From Saccharicrinis aurantiacus (lineage in GTDB: Bacteria; Bacteroidota; Bacteroidia; Bacteroidales; Marinilabiliaceae), in contig NZ_LYBV02000013.1 in the NCBI RefSeq assembly GCF_001660705.2, positions 95,858 to 159,857 on the forward strand: 64,000 bases of DNA. The letters are read 5' to 3'. This document shows, piece after piece, positions 26,786-35,831 of this stretch (position 1 is its first letter; every line of letters begins with the position of its first letter). Both the position numbers and the translations under genes were made by a program. A model generated the notes under the pieces. It saw only the letters and a list, made by a program, of their open reading frames with translations, searched no databases and was not told the DNA's origin.

Positions 26786-27835
26786 TTATAAGGTTTTATA
26801 TGTAAATAGCAGAGCCAAAAGCAAAGATGTATTAAGGGTTAATTTCAAGTTTAGGTTTAATAATAGTAAAACTTTTTCCTCAAATATTTTTTGCAATGTT
26901 CTGTGTTTAGCTGCACCCCCAGTAAGGAAAATCTCTGCTCCGTTTTGAAGTTCTCGGGGAAGCAACTTAATGGCCTTTGTAGTAATATAGCCATAAAGGC
27001 CTCTTAAATTAGCTTTTGGTTTCTTGTCAGAATCTTGAATTAAAGTATTCACCTCTGAAGTTTGACAATTTACTAAGTTTTTTAAAATTGGATTATCTCT
27101 ACCAACACCTGCTGCGCCACGAGATATATCTTTAGTGTTATTTATTTCTTTTGTTATATCAGCAAGAAAAACAAGGTAATCAATACCTGAAGAAAAATCA
27201 CCTTGTTTAACAATGTGGTATTTTTCATTATGTAATATATGTTTACTAAAACCACTTCCAAAGTCAACACTAAGTTTAAAGTTATGTTTTGTCGTTTCTA
27301 TAGATTTTAATTCTGGTTTCTGTTTTTTAGTAACCACCTCTGTGTTAAGGCTAGTAAGTAAAGGTTTTAATATAAATGAGCTTGGACCTTTAGGCATTCT
27401 TAAAATCCAATGGTCCTCAAGGCATACAATTTTTACCTTATTCTTTACAGCTTCGTTTTCTAATTTGTGTATTTTCTCCTTTGCATCAGGCATAGTAACA
27501 GGCCCTTTAAGTAATGCGCCTTTCATTGATTTTATATAGCTGCAACATAGCGTTATTAGACTATCTTTTTTGTTTAAGTCTAAAACTTTAGTATGTGATG
27601 CCAAAAGACTGCTAAATATCTCTAAATTAATAGAAATATAATTCAGAGCCCATGCAAATTCAGAAGGTACAAGTAAAGAGTTTCTTAATAAGGTAATTCT
27701 TTCCGTAATTAAACTTCGTGTTGCTTTAAGTTTGATAGACGATGCACTGATTAAAGCTTCCCCACTTTGGGCAGAGTCCTTGTAGAACAATCTGAAATTC
27801 TCGTATGCGAGATTCCTCTTGTTTGGGTTGTTCAT
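26786..27835 (-). CDS. Unknown protein with an actin-like (ASKHA) ATPase pattern in its C-terminal half
   Basis: I do not recognise the family of this 349-residue protein. The N-terminal 150 or so residues are helical and basic. From about 190 the order of motifs recalls the actin/HSP70/apyrase fold: a phosphate-1-like [12 protein letters not shown], then [12 protein letters not shown], then [13 protein letters not shown], and an adenosine-type [20 protein letters not shown] near the end. It has no signal peptide and no membrane segment except a hydrophobic C-terminus (LLALLFTY). It is co-transcribed with the sensorless chemoreceptor. A role as its cytoplasmic partner is inferred only from this pairing. 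A degraded Ppx/GppA- or apyrase-type enzyme is possible. Confidence 0.6.
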   Translation of the reverse strand: MNNPNKRNLAYENFRLFYKDSAQSGEALISASSIKLKATRSLITERITLLRNSLLVPSEFAWALNYISINLEIFSSLLASHTKVLDLNKKDSLITLCCSYIKSMKGALLKGPVTMPDAKEKIHKLENEAVKNKVKIVCLEDHWILRMPKGPSSFILKPLLTSLNTEVVTKKQKPELKSIETTKHNFKLSVDFGSGFSKHILHNEKYHIVKQGDFSSGIDYLVFLADITKEINNTKDISRGAAGVGRDNPILKNLVNCQTSEVNTLIQDSDKKPKANLRGLYGYITTKAIKLLPRELQNGAEIFLTGGAAKHRTLQKIFEEKVLLLLNLNLKLTLNTSLLLALLFTYKTL

Positions 27836-28318
27836 AATTATGAAAAAGTGAGTTTAAAGTTGATGTTTGTATTAGTTACAAATATTAAACAGTGTTTTAA
27901 AAGAATAAATCTTCACTTATTTACTTTGTGCAAGTATACTGTTTGTTAAATATAATGTTTGTTAAAAAAGTATGTTGTATAACATGTAAATCGACATATT
28001 AACAAATGGGTTAATGATGTTGTTTTTCTTAATTTACTGAATGCTAAGTGATAGATGTAGTTATTGAGTATGTGATTGCTGAAATGTATTTAATCCTGCA
28101 ATACAATGATTAATGTACTGTTAACCTCAATGTCTGATCGTTGTCTAGTTAAAAACTGTACATAAATTCACATCGATTTATACTTAGTTATCAAAAAGGG
28201 CATCTTTCCAATGTATTTACCACTCATATTTATAGTGATTTATAGATAATTTTACTTTATATAATTTCATATATGAAACATTGATTTATATGTGATTGTA
28301 ATTCTAAATCCCAAAATA
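27836..28318. promoter_or_regulatory. Divergent spacer, 483 bases, before the CoA operon
   Basis: This A+T-rich spacer contains the 16-base word TTGTCTAGTTAAAAAC (28141-28156) shared with the GH117/sulfatase 2 spacer, about 163 bases before the crotonase start. Several TGTTTGTTAAA-like words occur near 27940-27970. No gene is seen. Confidence 0.5.
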
Positions 28319-29092
28319 ATGGATCAGGTAATATCATTAGAGATAAAAGAAAGAGTAGGTTATATTATAATTAACCGACCCAAAGCCAATTGTTACGAAA
28401 TTAATTTTCATAAACAGTTATTGAGTTGCATAGAAGAAGCCATACAAGATGACAATATTAAAGCAATCGTTTTAAAAAGTGCGCTTGATAAATTCTTTTG
28501 TGCAGGTGCAGATGTGAAAGTATTTCAACAAAATAGTGTAGATGAAAATAAGCTGATGGTTGAGTATGCTAAAAAAGTGGCCAACTTATTACATACTAGC
28601 AAAAAAATAACCATTGCATCTATTGCGGGTCATGCTCTTGGAGGAGGACTTGAATTAGCTATGGCATGTGACATACGTTTGGCCTCTGAAGGGAACTACT
28701 TTTTGGGTTTACCAGAAATTAAATTGGGCTTAATGCCAGGTAATGGAGGTTCGCAATATTTAATTCGTTTGATTGGGGCAGGTAAGGCTTTAGAATTATT
28801 AATAAGCGGAGATAACTTATCTCCTGCCAAAGCATTTGAATTAGGGCTGGTTAATCATCTGCTTAAGCAAAATACTTTTGAGGAAGAAGTACATGCTTTT
28901 GCTAAAAAAATTGCAGATGGACCATTGGAAGCCATAGCGGCAGTGAAGCAGAGTGTGCAAAAGGGAATAGAATTATCCTTAGAAGAGGGCTTGCAATTAG
29001 AATCGAAGCTAGTTGATACATTATATGATACTGACGATGCTAGAGAAGGTAGTTTGGCATTTGTTGAAAAGAGGAATCCAAATTTTAAATAA
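28319..29092 (+). CDS. Enoyl-CoA hydratase/isomerase (crotonase) family
   Basis: This 257-residue cytoplasmic crotonase hydrates or isomerises a CoA thioester. Both catalytic Glu of true hydratases are present, in [18 protein letters not shown] and in [16 protein letters not shown]. The oxyanion hole motifs are [16 protein letters not shown] and GHALGGG. I chose the ATG giving [20 protein letters not shown]; a GTG 27 bases upstream is less likely. It is the first gene of a five-gene operon, 14 bases before the aldehyde dehydrogenase gene. The substrate is unknown. The partners suggest a short carboxylic acid activated by CoA transfer. Confidence 0.92.
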   Translation: MDQVISLEIKERVGYIIINRPKANCYEINFHKQLLSCIEEAIQDDNIKAIVLKSALDKFFCAGADVKVFQQNSVDENKLMVEYAKKVANLLHTSKKITIASIAGHALGGGLELAMACDIRLASEGNYFLGLPEIKLGLMPGNGGSQYLIRLIGAGKALELLISGDNLSPAKAFELGLVNHLLKQNTFEEEVHAFAKKIADGPLEAIAAVKQSVQKGIELSLEEGLQLESKLVDTLYDTDDAREGSLAFVEKRNPNFK

Positions 29093-29106
29093 TAGAATTT
29101 ACGGCT

Positions 29107-30555
29107 ATGGAAATTAAAAACTACGATTGTTATATTAACGGTGAGTGGATTAGAAAAAGCTCTGGAGAAAAAATAGAGGTTGAGAACCCTGCAAATGGTG
29201 AAGTTTTTGCCTCAATGTATGTGAGCGATGAGAGCGAAGCGCAATTAGCTTTAGAGAGTGCAGAGAAAGCTCAGTTTGCATGGCAAATGTTACCAGCTAA
29301 TGAGCGTGCAAAATACTTATACGCCATCACTGATAGATTAGGGAAGGAGAAAGAACATTTTGCCAAATTATTGGTAATGGAGCAAGGAAAGACTCTTGCC
29401 GAAGCATATGGAGAAGTAGACGATACCATTCGCTATATTAATTATTCTGCTGAAGCAGGAAGGCGTATTCAAGGAAGCATATTCCCATCTGATAATCCCA
29501 ATGAACAATTATCAATACATAAAGTACCTTATGGAGTTACAGTGGGACTTATGGCTTTTAATTACCCCTTGGCTTTAATTGGTCGTAAAATAGGGCCTGC
29601 ATTAATTACCGGAAATACTATGGTAATTAAGCCTTCAGAGTTAACTCCAATAACGGCCTCTGAGTTTTGCCGACTCGTGCACGATGCAGGATTGCCAAAG
29701 GGTGTTATTAGTATGGTAGTAGGGTATGGGCCTAGTTTAGGTAAGTTTTTAGTTGAAAACCCTATCACCCGCTTAATATCTATGACCGGTAGCACGCGTG
29801 CGGGGCAAGCTATTTACAAATCGGCATCAACCAATGTGGCTGGTTTAGTTTTAGAATTGGGCGGCAAAGCCCCATTCATTGTGCTCGAAGATGCGAATAT
29901 TGATAAGGCAGTTGAAGCTGCAGTAATTTCGCGTTATGCCAATTGTGGACAAGTTTGTATTTGTAACGAAATGGTTTTTGTAGATGATAAAATTGCAGAT
30001 GAGTTTACGGATAAATTATTAAAACGTGTTCAGCAAATTAAAGTGGGTAATCCAATGACTGCAGTTGATATGGGACCAAATGTTAGCCCAGCTGGATTGA
30101 AACGAATTAATGAAATAGTTCAGCAAAATATTGCAGCAGGTGCCGAGTTAGCCTTGGGAGGAAAACGACCAGAAGGAGCTGAGTTTGAAAAAGGAAACTG
30201 GTATGAGCCAACTGTTCTTGTAAATGTTAAAGATGATCACGCTTCTATTCAAGAAGAAATGTTTGGCCCTGTTTTACCAATTGTAAAAATTAATGGTTAC
30301 GAGGAAGCAAAAGCACTCCTGAATAAACGAGATGATAGCTTATCAGCCTACTTATATACTCAGAATCATAATGTAATGATGCGCTCCATTCAAGAGTTTC
30401 AAATCGGAACTATTTTTATGAATAAGCACATCGTAGGTTACATACAAGGCTATCATTCCGGACATAAGAAGAGTGGCTTTGGCGGCGAAGATGGTGTTTA
30501 TGGAATTGAAGAATATTTACAAAAGCGTACCATTTACATGGATTATTCAAGTTAG
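29107..30555 (+). CDS. NAD(P)-dependent aldehyde dehydrogenase
   Basis: This 482-residue cytoplasmic enzyme belongs to the ALDH superfamily. The general base Glu250 is in [11 protein letters not shown] and the catalytic Cys284 in NCGQVCIC, at the usual 34-residue spacing. The N-terminal half ([40 protein letters not shown]) is like succinate-semialdehyde, lactaldehyde and glycolaldehyde dehydrogenases. Its place among CoA genes suggests oxidation of an aldehyde to the acid that is then thioesterified. Because the locus yields 3,6-anhydro-L-galactose, which is oxidised by an ALDH in known agar degraders, that role is an alternative. The cycloisomerase that should follow is not in the window. 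Confidence 0.9.
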   Translation: MEIKNYDCYINGEWIRKSSGEKIEVENPANGEVFASMYVSDESEAQLALESAEKAQFAWQMLPANERAKYLYAITDRLGKEKEHFAKLLVMEQGKTLAEAYGEVDDTIRYINYSAEAGRRIQGSIFPSDNPNEQLSIHKVPYGVTVGLMAFNYPLALIGRKIGPALITGNTMVIKPSELTPITASEFCRLVHDAGLPKGVISMVVGYGPSLGKFLVENPITRLISMTGSTRAGQAIYKSASTNVAGLVLELGGKAPFIVLEDANIDKAVEAAVISRYANCGQVCICNEMVFVDDKIADEFTDKLLKRVQQIKVGNPMTAVDMGPNVSPAGLKRINEIVQQNIAAGAELALGGKRPEGAEFEKGNWYEPTVLVNVKDDHASIQEEMFGPVLPIVKINGYEEAKALLNKRDDSLSAYLYTQNHNVMMRSIQEFQIGTIFMNKHIVGYIQGYHSGHKKSGFGGEDGVYGIEEYLQKRTIYMDYSS

Positions 30556-30622
30556 TTGAGTGACTGTTTAGGCAATCATTGAAAATCTATTCTTGTAAAT
30601 AAAAAATAACAATAATATTAAA

Positions 30623-31759
30623 ATGAGTCAAAAAAATATCACCCTTAAGGGGATTACATGGGATCATAGTAGAGGTTTTACATCAGCAGTAGCTACAGCG
30701 CAAAGGTTTCATGAATTGCATCCAAATGTTGAAATAGTTTGGGAAAAACGTTCTCTTCAGGCTTTCGCCGATGAGCCTATTAATGAATTGGCAAAACGTT
30801 ACGATTTATTAATTATCGACCACCCATGGGCTGGTTTTGCTGCACGTACAGGCGTAATTGTTCCTTTAGATGAACATTTGCCAGAAGCCTTTATGGCAGA
30901 TTTAGCAGAGAATACTGTGGGTAAATCTCACGAGAGCTATGGCTACAATAATCATCAGTGGGCACTAGCCATTGATGCTGCTACTCCAGTAGCTGCAAGC
31001 CGTCCTGATTTACTGCCTGAATTACCAACAACATGGGAAGATTTAGTAAACCTTGCTAAAGAAGGTAAAGTTGCTATTCCGGGTATTCCGCAGGATACAC
31101 TGATGAGCTTTTATATGGTATGCTCTACTTTGGGTGAAGATGTATGTAAATCAGAAGATAAAGTAATAAGCGATGAGGTTGGACTTAAGGCATTAGAAAT
31201 GCTACGTAATTTAGGTCAGTACATTGATGCAGCCTGTTACGATATGAACCCAATTAAAGTATATGAGGCTATGACTTTAGGCGATAAATACGCTTATTCG
31301 CCATTTGCTTATGGTTATGCCAATTATTCAAAAAGGGGGTATGCCAATAAATTGCTAAAGTTCCATGATATGGTGGCTATTAATAATCAGAAATTGATTT
31401 CTACTTTAGGAGGTACCGGTTTGGCTATTTCTTCAGATTGTAAGCATAAAGATATTGCAGCTAAGTATGTTGAGTATTTTGCAGCCCCGTTAACTCAAAG
31501 TACTTTGTTCTTTGATAATGGAGGTCAGCCAGGTCACAGAAAAGCATGGGAAGATACTTATGTCAATTTTAATAGTATGGATTGTTTTAAAGATACTTTG
31601 CCTGCTTTGGATAGAGCCTTTCTTCGTCCGAGATACCATGGGCACATGTTCTTTCAGGATAATGCAGGAGCACCGATACGTGAGTTTATGATGAATGGCG
31701 GTGATGCTAAAGAAGTATTACACACATTAAATACTTTGTATAAACAGTCGAAAAAATAA
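30623..31759 (+). CDS. Family 1 solute-binding-protein homologue without signal peptide
   Basis: The 378-residue protein has the extracellular solute-binding family 1 fold pattern: LKGITWDHSRGFTSAVATAQ, FHELHPNVEIVWEKRS, then YDLLIIDHPWAGFAARTGVI and LPTTWEDLVNLAKEG. The first residues (MSQKNITLKGITWDHSRG) are already the first strand, with no signal or anchor, so it should stay in the cytoplasm. No permease or ATPase is nearby. It lies four bases before the first CoA-transferase gene, in the middle of a catabolic operon. A ligand-sensing, substrate-carrying or enzymatic use of the binding fold is inferred. A mis-set start is unlikely, since no hydrophobic codons precede the ATG. Confidence 0.85.
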   Translation: MSQKNITLKGITWDHSRGFTSAVATAQRFHELHPNVEIVWEKRSLQAFADEPINELAKRYDLLIIDHPWAGFAARTGVIVPLDEHLPEAFMADLAENTVGKSHESYGYNNHQWALAIDAATPVAASRPDLLPELPTTWEDLVNLAKEGKVAIPGIPQDTLMSFYMVCSTLGEDVCKSEDKVISDEVGLKALEMLRNLGQYIDAACYDMNPIKVYEAMTLGDKYAYSPFAYGYANYSKRGYANKLLKFHDMVAINNQKLISTLGGTGLAISSDCKHKDIAAKYVEYFAAPLTQSTLFFDNGGQPGHRKAWEDTYVNFNSMDCFKDTLPALDRAFLRPRYHGHMFFQDNAGAPIREFMMNGGDAKEVLHTLNTLYKQSKK

Positions 31760-31762
31760 TAT

Positions 31763-32908
31763 ATGTTACCGTTAAAAGGAATAAAAGTATTGGAGTTTGC
31801 TCAATTTATGGCAGGTCCGTCGGCAGGTTTAAAAATGGCCGATTTAGGAGCACAAGTTATAAAAGTAGAGCGTCCGGGTACTGGTGAAGCAGGTAGAAAT
31901 ATTGCCATCAAAAATTTATATATTGATGAAAGTAGTATGGTATTTCATACTGCCAATCGCAACAAGCAATCGTATGCAGCCAATTTAAAGGATGCTGTAG
32001 ATATTGAAAAAGTAAAGCAATTAATTGCACAGGCAGATGTGATGACGCATAACTTTCGCCCAGGAGTGATGGAAAAGATTGGCTTGGATTATGATACGGT
32101 GAAGGCTATAAATCCTCGTATTATTTATGGGGTGGTTTCTGGTTATGGTTCAAAAGGGCCTTGGGCAAAAAAACCAGGGCAGGATTTATTGATTCAGTCC
32201 CTTACAGGCTTCAATCATTTAAGCGGAAATGCGGATGATAATCCAACCCCAAGCGGATTAGCAACTTCTGATATTTTTACGGGAGTTCATTTGGTGCAAG
32301 GTATTTTAGCTGCTTTAATAGATCGCACAAAAACAGGTAAAGGGTCCATTGTTGAAGTGAGTTTATTAGAGTCTACTTTAGATATTCAGTTTGAATTAAT
32401 TACTACCTATTTAAACAATGGACAGAAGCAACCACAAAGAGCTAAAAAAGGAAATGCCCATGCTTTTTTAGCAGCGCCATATGGTGTTTATAAAACTAAG
32501 GATGGTTATATATCCATTGCATTAACACCTTTAAATATCTTAACCAAGGCTATGGAAATTGAATTGCCTTCGATATATGCCGATAAAAATACTTGGTTTA
32601 CGCATCGCGATGAGATTATGGAATTATTGGCCGGGTATTTTATTAAGGAAAGTACGGATACTTGGATGGATATTTTTGAGGCTCTCGATTTAAAATGTGC
32701 GCCTGTTTATAATTATGAGCAGCTCCTCAATCACGATGGTTATAAAGTGCTACAAATGGATCAAGAAGTTGAAACTTCAGATCATATTAAGATGCGAACA
32801 ACGCGATGCCCTATTCACATTGATGGACAGAAGCTCTTTAGTCGCAAATCGGCACCGAAACCAGGAGAAGATAACGAAGCAATAGAAAAAGAATTTAAAT
32901 TGAATTAG
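31763..32908 (+). CDS. Class III CoA-transferase (CaiB/BaiF family) 1
   Basis: This 381-residue enzyme moves CoA between carboxylic acids. The family N-terminus is plain (LKGIKVLEFAQFMAGPSAGL, KMADLGAQVIKVERPGTGE). The catalytic Asp is Asp170 in GLATSDIFTG, nearly the same number as in formyl-CoA transferase. The region HNFRPGVMEKIGLDYDTVKA is also typical. It is paired with a second, clearly related copy five bases downstream, and the tandem pair could form a heterodimer or use two acids. The substrate is not readable. Confidence 0.93.
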   Translation: MLPLKGIKVLEFAQFMAGPSAGLKMADLGAQVIKVERPGTGEAGRNIAIKNLYIDESSMVFHTANRNKQSYAANLKDAVDIEKVKQLIAQADVMTHNFRPGVMEKIGLDYDTVKAINPRIIYGVVSGYGSKGPWAKKPGQDLLIQSLTGFNHLSGNADDNPTPSGLATSDIFTGVHLVQGILAALIDRTKTGKGSIVEVSLLESTLDIQFELITTYLNNGQKQPQRAKKGNAHAFLAAPYGVYKTKDGYISIALTPLNILTKAMEIELPSIYADKNTWFTHRDEIMELLAGYFIKESTDTWMDIFEALDLKCAPVYNYEQLLNHDGYKVLQMDQEVETSDHIKMRTTRCPIHIDGQKLFSRKSAPKPGEDNEAIEKEFKLN

Positions 32909-32912
32909 AGTC

Positions 32913-34058
32913 ATGTCAAAACCATTAGAAGGAATATTAGTTGTCGATTTTAGTCAGTTTTTATCTGCTCCTTCAGCAAGTTTGCGTTTGGCCGACTTGG
33001 GAGCTAGGGTAATTAAAATTGAGCAACCCATTACTGGTGATAGTACACGTGAGTTGTACTTCTCAAACTTGGTGATGAATGGCGAATCATCAATGTTTCA
33101 TGCCATTAATAGAAATAAAGAAAGCTATCAGGCCAATATGAAAGAAGTTTCTGATAGAGAAAAAGTATATAAGTTGATTGCAAAAGCAGATGTGGTAATG
33201 CATAATTTCAGACCAGGAGTAGCTGAAAAATTAGGCATTTCATTTGAAGCAGTTAAAGCCATTAATTCACAAATTGTGTATGCCGAATTAAGCGGGTATG
33301 GCAAAGAAGGTGTTTGGAAAGATAGACCCGGATTAGATTTGATGTTACAATCAATATCGGGCCTCACTACCTTAAATGGTAACGAAGGAGCAGGGCCTGT
33401 ACCAATAGGGTTAGCTGTAATTGATATTTTATCAGGAGCACACCTTTGTCAAGGGATATTAGCCTGTTTATATCGCAAGTTAAATGCTCAAGTTGGAGGA
33501 AGGGTAGAAGTAAGTATGTTAGAGTCGGCCATAGAATATCAATTTGAATCTATCACAGCTTTTTTTACAGATGGAGGACAACCAACAGTACGAGCTAAAA
33601 CCAATAGTGCACATGCTTATTTGGGAGCACCTTACGGTGTATATCCAACACAAAATGGTTTTATCGCTTTAGCGATGGGGCAAATTCCATTTTTAGGAGA
33701 GCTGTTAAATTGCGAAGAGCTTAAAGTTTTTACAGAAGTAGAATCGTGGTTTACGCAGCGCGATGAAATTAAAGATATCCTTGGAAAGCACCTGCAAACT
33801 AAAGACACTACGGATTGGTTAGCAGTTTTAGAACCCGCAGATATTTGGTGTGCTGAAATTATGGATTGGAAAACACTGTTTGATACCGAGGCCTTTAAAA
33901 TACTCGATATGATTCAGGAAGTAAATATGGGCGATGGATTTTCATACAAAACCACACGTTGTCCTATTCAAATTAATGGAGCATTATTAAAATCAGAAAT
34001 AGGGTCGCCAATGAAAGGTGAGCATACCTCTAAAATTAAGGAGGAATTTAGCCTTTAG
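32913..34058 (+). CDS. Class III CoA-transferase (CaiB/BaiF family) 2
   Basis: This 381-residue paralogue of the preceding gene has the same order of motifs (LVVDFSQFLSAPSASLRLAD, HNFRPGVAEKLGISFEAVKA) and the catalytic Asp171 in GLAVIDILSG. Both copies therefore look active. The two proteins are equal in length and differ at many positions, so the duplication is old and probably functional. It is the last gene of the operon. A long hairpin at 34084-34145 follows. Confidence 0.93.
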   Translation: MSKPLEGILVVDFSQFLSAPSASLRLADLGARVIKIEQPITGDSTRELYFSNLVMNGESSMFHAINRNKESYQANMKEVSDREKVYKLIAKADVVMHNFRPGVAEKLGISFEAVKAINSQIVYAELSGYGKEGVWKDRPGLDLMLQSISGLTTLNGNEGAGPVPIGLAVIDILSGAHLCQGILACLYRKLNAQVGGRVEVSMLESAIEYQFESITAFFTDGGQPTVRAKTNSAHAYLGAPYGVYPTQNGFIALAMGQIPFLGELLNCEELKVFTEVESWFTQRDEIKDILGKHLQTKDTTDWLAVLEPADIWCAEIMDWKTLFDTEAFKILDMIQEVNMGDGFSYKTTRCPIQINGALLKSEIGSPMKGEHTSKIKEEFSL

Positions 34059-34412
34059 AAGAAAGATTTGTTATTGGAGTTTGAAAGCGTATTTGTGAAA
34101 ATTTTAAGAATGGTGGTGCATTTTTCCGATTTACAAATACGCTTTGCTTTTTGTAAACTTTTTGCAAGTTGATGTGTCTCTATGTTTTTGGTAAATAGAT
34201 GATTGTGTGAATTTTGTTTTTTACTTTTGTGAGAATTATCATGGCGTTATATTTAATGTTTATTAAAAGAATATGCAATTAATGTATCAAACACACACCG
34301 ATTAATTTTTTTTTACAACCATTTTTATTGTGTTAAATGTACGTGCTTAGTTGTTAATAGCTGGTGAAGATTGTATGCCAGTATTACAAAATATAAACTA
34401 AAACATTTAATC
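34059..34412. other. Spacer, 354 bases, before the duplicated-domain secreted protein
   Basis: It contains the operon-end hairpin in its first 90 bases, then A+T-rich DNA with several TTTG words and a TACTTTTG at 34222-34229. No matching -33 element sits at the right distance. No gene is seen. Confidence 0.45.
34084..34145 (+). terminator. Long hairpin after the CoA operon
   Basis: Arms AAAGCGTATTTGT (from 34084) and ACAAATACGCTTT (to 34145) pair almost perfectly over 16 bp with a loop of about 30 bases. A T-rich stretch follows. It is probably the operon terminator. Confidence 0.65.
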
Positions 34413-35588
34413 ATGAAAAAGATCTACTTATTAAATTTGTTATTAAGTTTTACATTATTTATTTCTGCTGCAGAGGCAGATAGAGTTAAGGTGGTATTTA
34501 CAAAGGGAGATGTTGTAACTAACGAGTTTAATCATAACGGTTGGTACGGAGCTGGTGAAATTAAACAAGGGGAAGTTATAAATGTAGCAGGAACATATGA
34601 CATGTCAGCTGATGGTCATGATGTTTTTGCTGTTATGATAAATTTTTCTGAGATGAACGCATGGAGCACTGTAACTTTGTATGATACATATATGCAAGGT
34701 GGACATAGTGATAACCCTCTTACAGGAAGTTTTGATTATGACGTTGTTATTCCTTTTGATGCAAAATTGGGAGCCGATTTTGAAACTGGCGAAGGTAATT
34801 TAAATTTAATTCAAGTACGTATTATTTATGGCGACAACAGTGTTACTCCAGTGGGTCAGGTAAATACTTATGTTAATTGCGCACCTGTTGTAACTGCTGG
34901 AGATGCAGCTAGTTCAGATAGACTAAAGGTTGTTTTTACTCACGGAGATAATGTTACTCAAGAACAAAATCACGACGGATGGTGGTCTGCGGGTCAAGTA
35001 AAGCAAGGCGACTTTATAAATGTTGCAGGTACTTATGATATGGTTGCAAACGGTTATGATGCAACAGGCTTTACAATTACATTGTCAGAGATGGCTGCTT
35101 GGGTTCCCTCAAAAACATATACATTTTATCAGCAAGGTTCTGATTCAGGAAATGAACTAACAGGAAGTTTTAACTATGATATTCAAATTCCTTATGATGC
35201 AAAATTATCAGATGATTTTGAATCTGGTGCTGGTAATTTAAATTTAATTCAGGTTAAAGTAGCTTATGATGATAATAAGTTACCAACGTTTGCCAACGCA
35301 GCTCCAATAATTATTGCTAGTACCCCTACTTCAAATGATATTAATTTAGCATCTCAAGTTACAGTTTTTCCAAATCCTATAGTATCTGGAAATAACTTGC
35401 ATGTTAGCGGTTTATTATTTGAGAACGATGCGAATATTCAAATTATAAATGTAGTGGGCAGCGTTGTTAAAGTAATAAAAGTTACAAACGCAGAAGAAGT
35501 GATTGCTTTGGATCTGGTTCCAGGATTATATTCACTATTAATAAGCGATGGTGTTGATTCTATTGTGGAGAAAATTATTGTCAAATAG
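34413..35588 (+). CDS. Secreted protein with two homologous domains and T9SS tail, unknown
   Basis: I do not recognise the domain. The 391-residue protein starts at MKKIYLLNLLLSFTLFISAA (signal peptide). Two repeats of about 135 residues follow, each beginning (A/S)DR(V/L)KVVFT-GD. They share NHNGWYGAGEIKQGE / NHDGWWSAGQVKQGD, VAGTYDM and GNLNLIQV. The last 75 residues (VFPNPIVSGNNLHVSG ... GLYSLL) are a T9SS sorting domain. Repeated aromatic, beta-rich modules on a secreted protein suggest carbohydrate binding. It stands upstream of GH86-1 in the same direction, with a 243-base gap, and is probably co-regulated with it. A catalytic role is not excluded, but I see no obvious active-site pair. 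Confidence 0.8.
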   Translation: MKKIYLLNLLLSFTLFISAAEADRVKVVFTKGDVVTNEFNHNGWYGAGEIKQGEVINVAGTYDMSADGHDVFAVMINFSEMNAWSTVTLYDTYMQGGHSDNPLTGSFDYDVVIPFDAKLGADFETGEGNLNLIQVRIIYGDNSVTPVGQVNTYVNCAPVVTAGDAASSDRLKVVFTHGDNVTQEQNHDGWWSAGQVKQGDFINVAGTYDMVANGYDATGFTITLSEMAAWVPSKTYTFYQQGSDSGNELTGSFNYDIQIPYDAKLSDDFESGAGNLNLIQVKVAYDDNKLPTFANAAPIIIASTPTSNDINLASQVTVFPNPIVSGNNLHVSGLLFENDANIQIINVVGSVVKVIKVTNAEEVIALDLVPGLYSLLISDGVDSIVEKIIVK

Positions 35589-35831
35589 TTTAATGCCAGT
35601 TATTTTGAGAAATAAGCCTTTAAATATTTTTATTAATTATTGCTTAAATAAGGCTGAAACTTTGGTTTAGCAATGGCTAAGGCGATTTTCATCTAAGTAG
35701 ATTAAAAAGATAGGCTTATTTCAATGTAGTTTATTGCCAGAGATTGGATTATTCTCTTGCGTAACTATTTATATCGCATATAAAGTAAACCGTTATGTAA
35801 AATCTAACTAACCATTAAAAGGCACATTATT

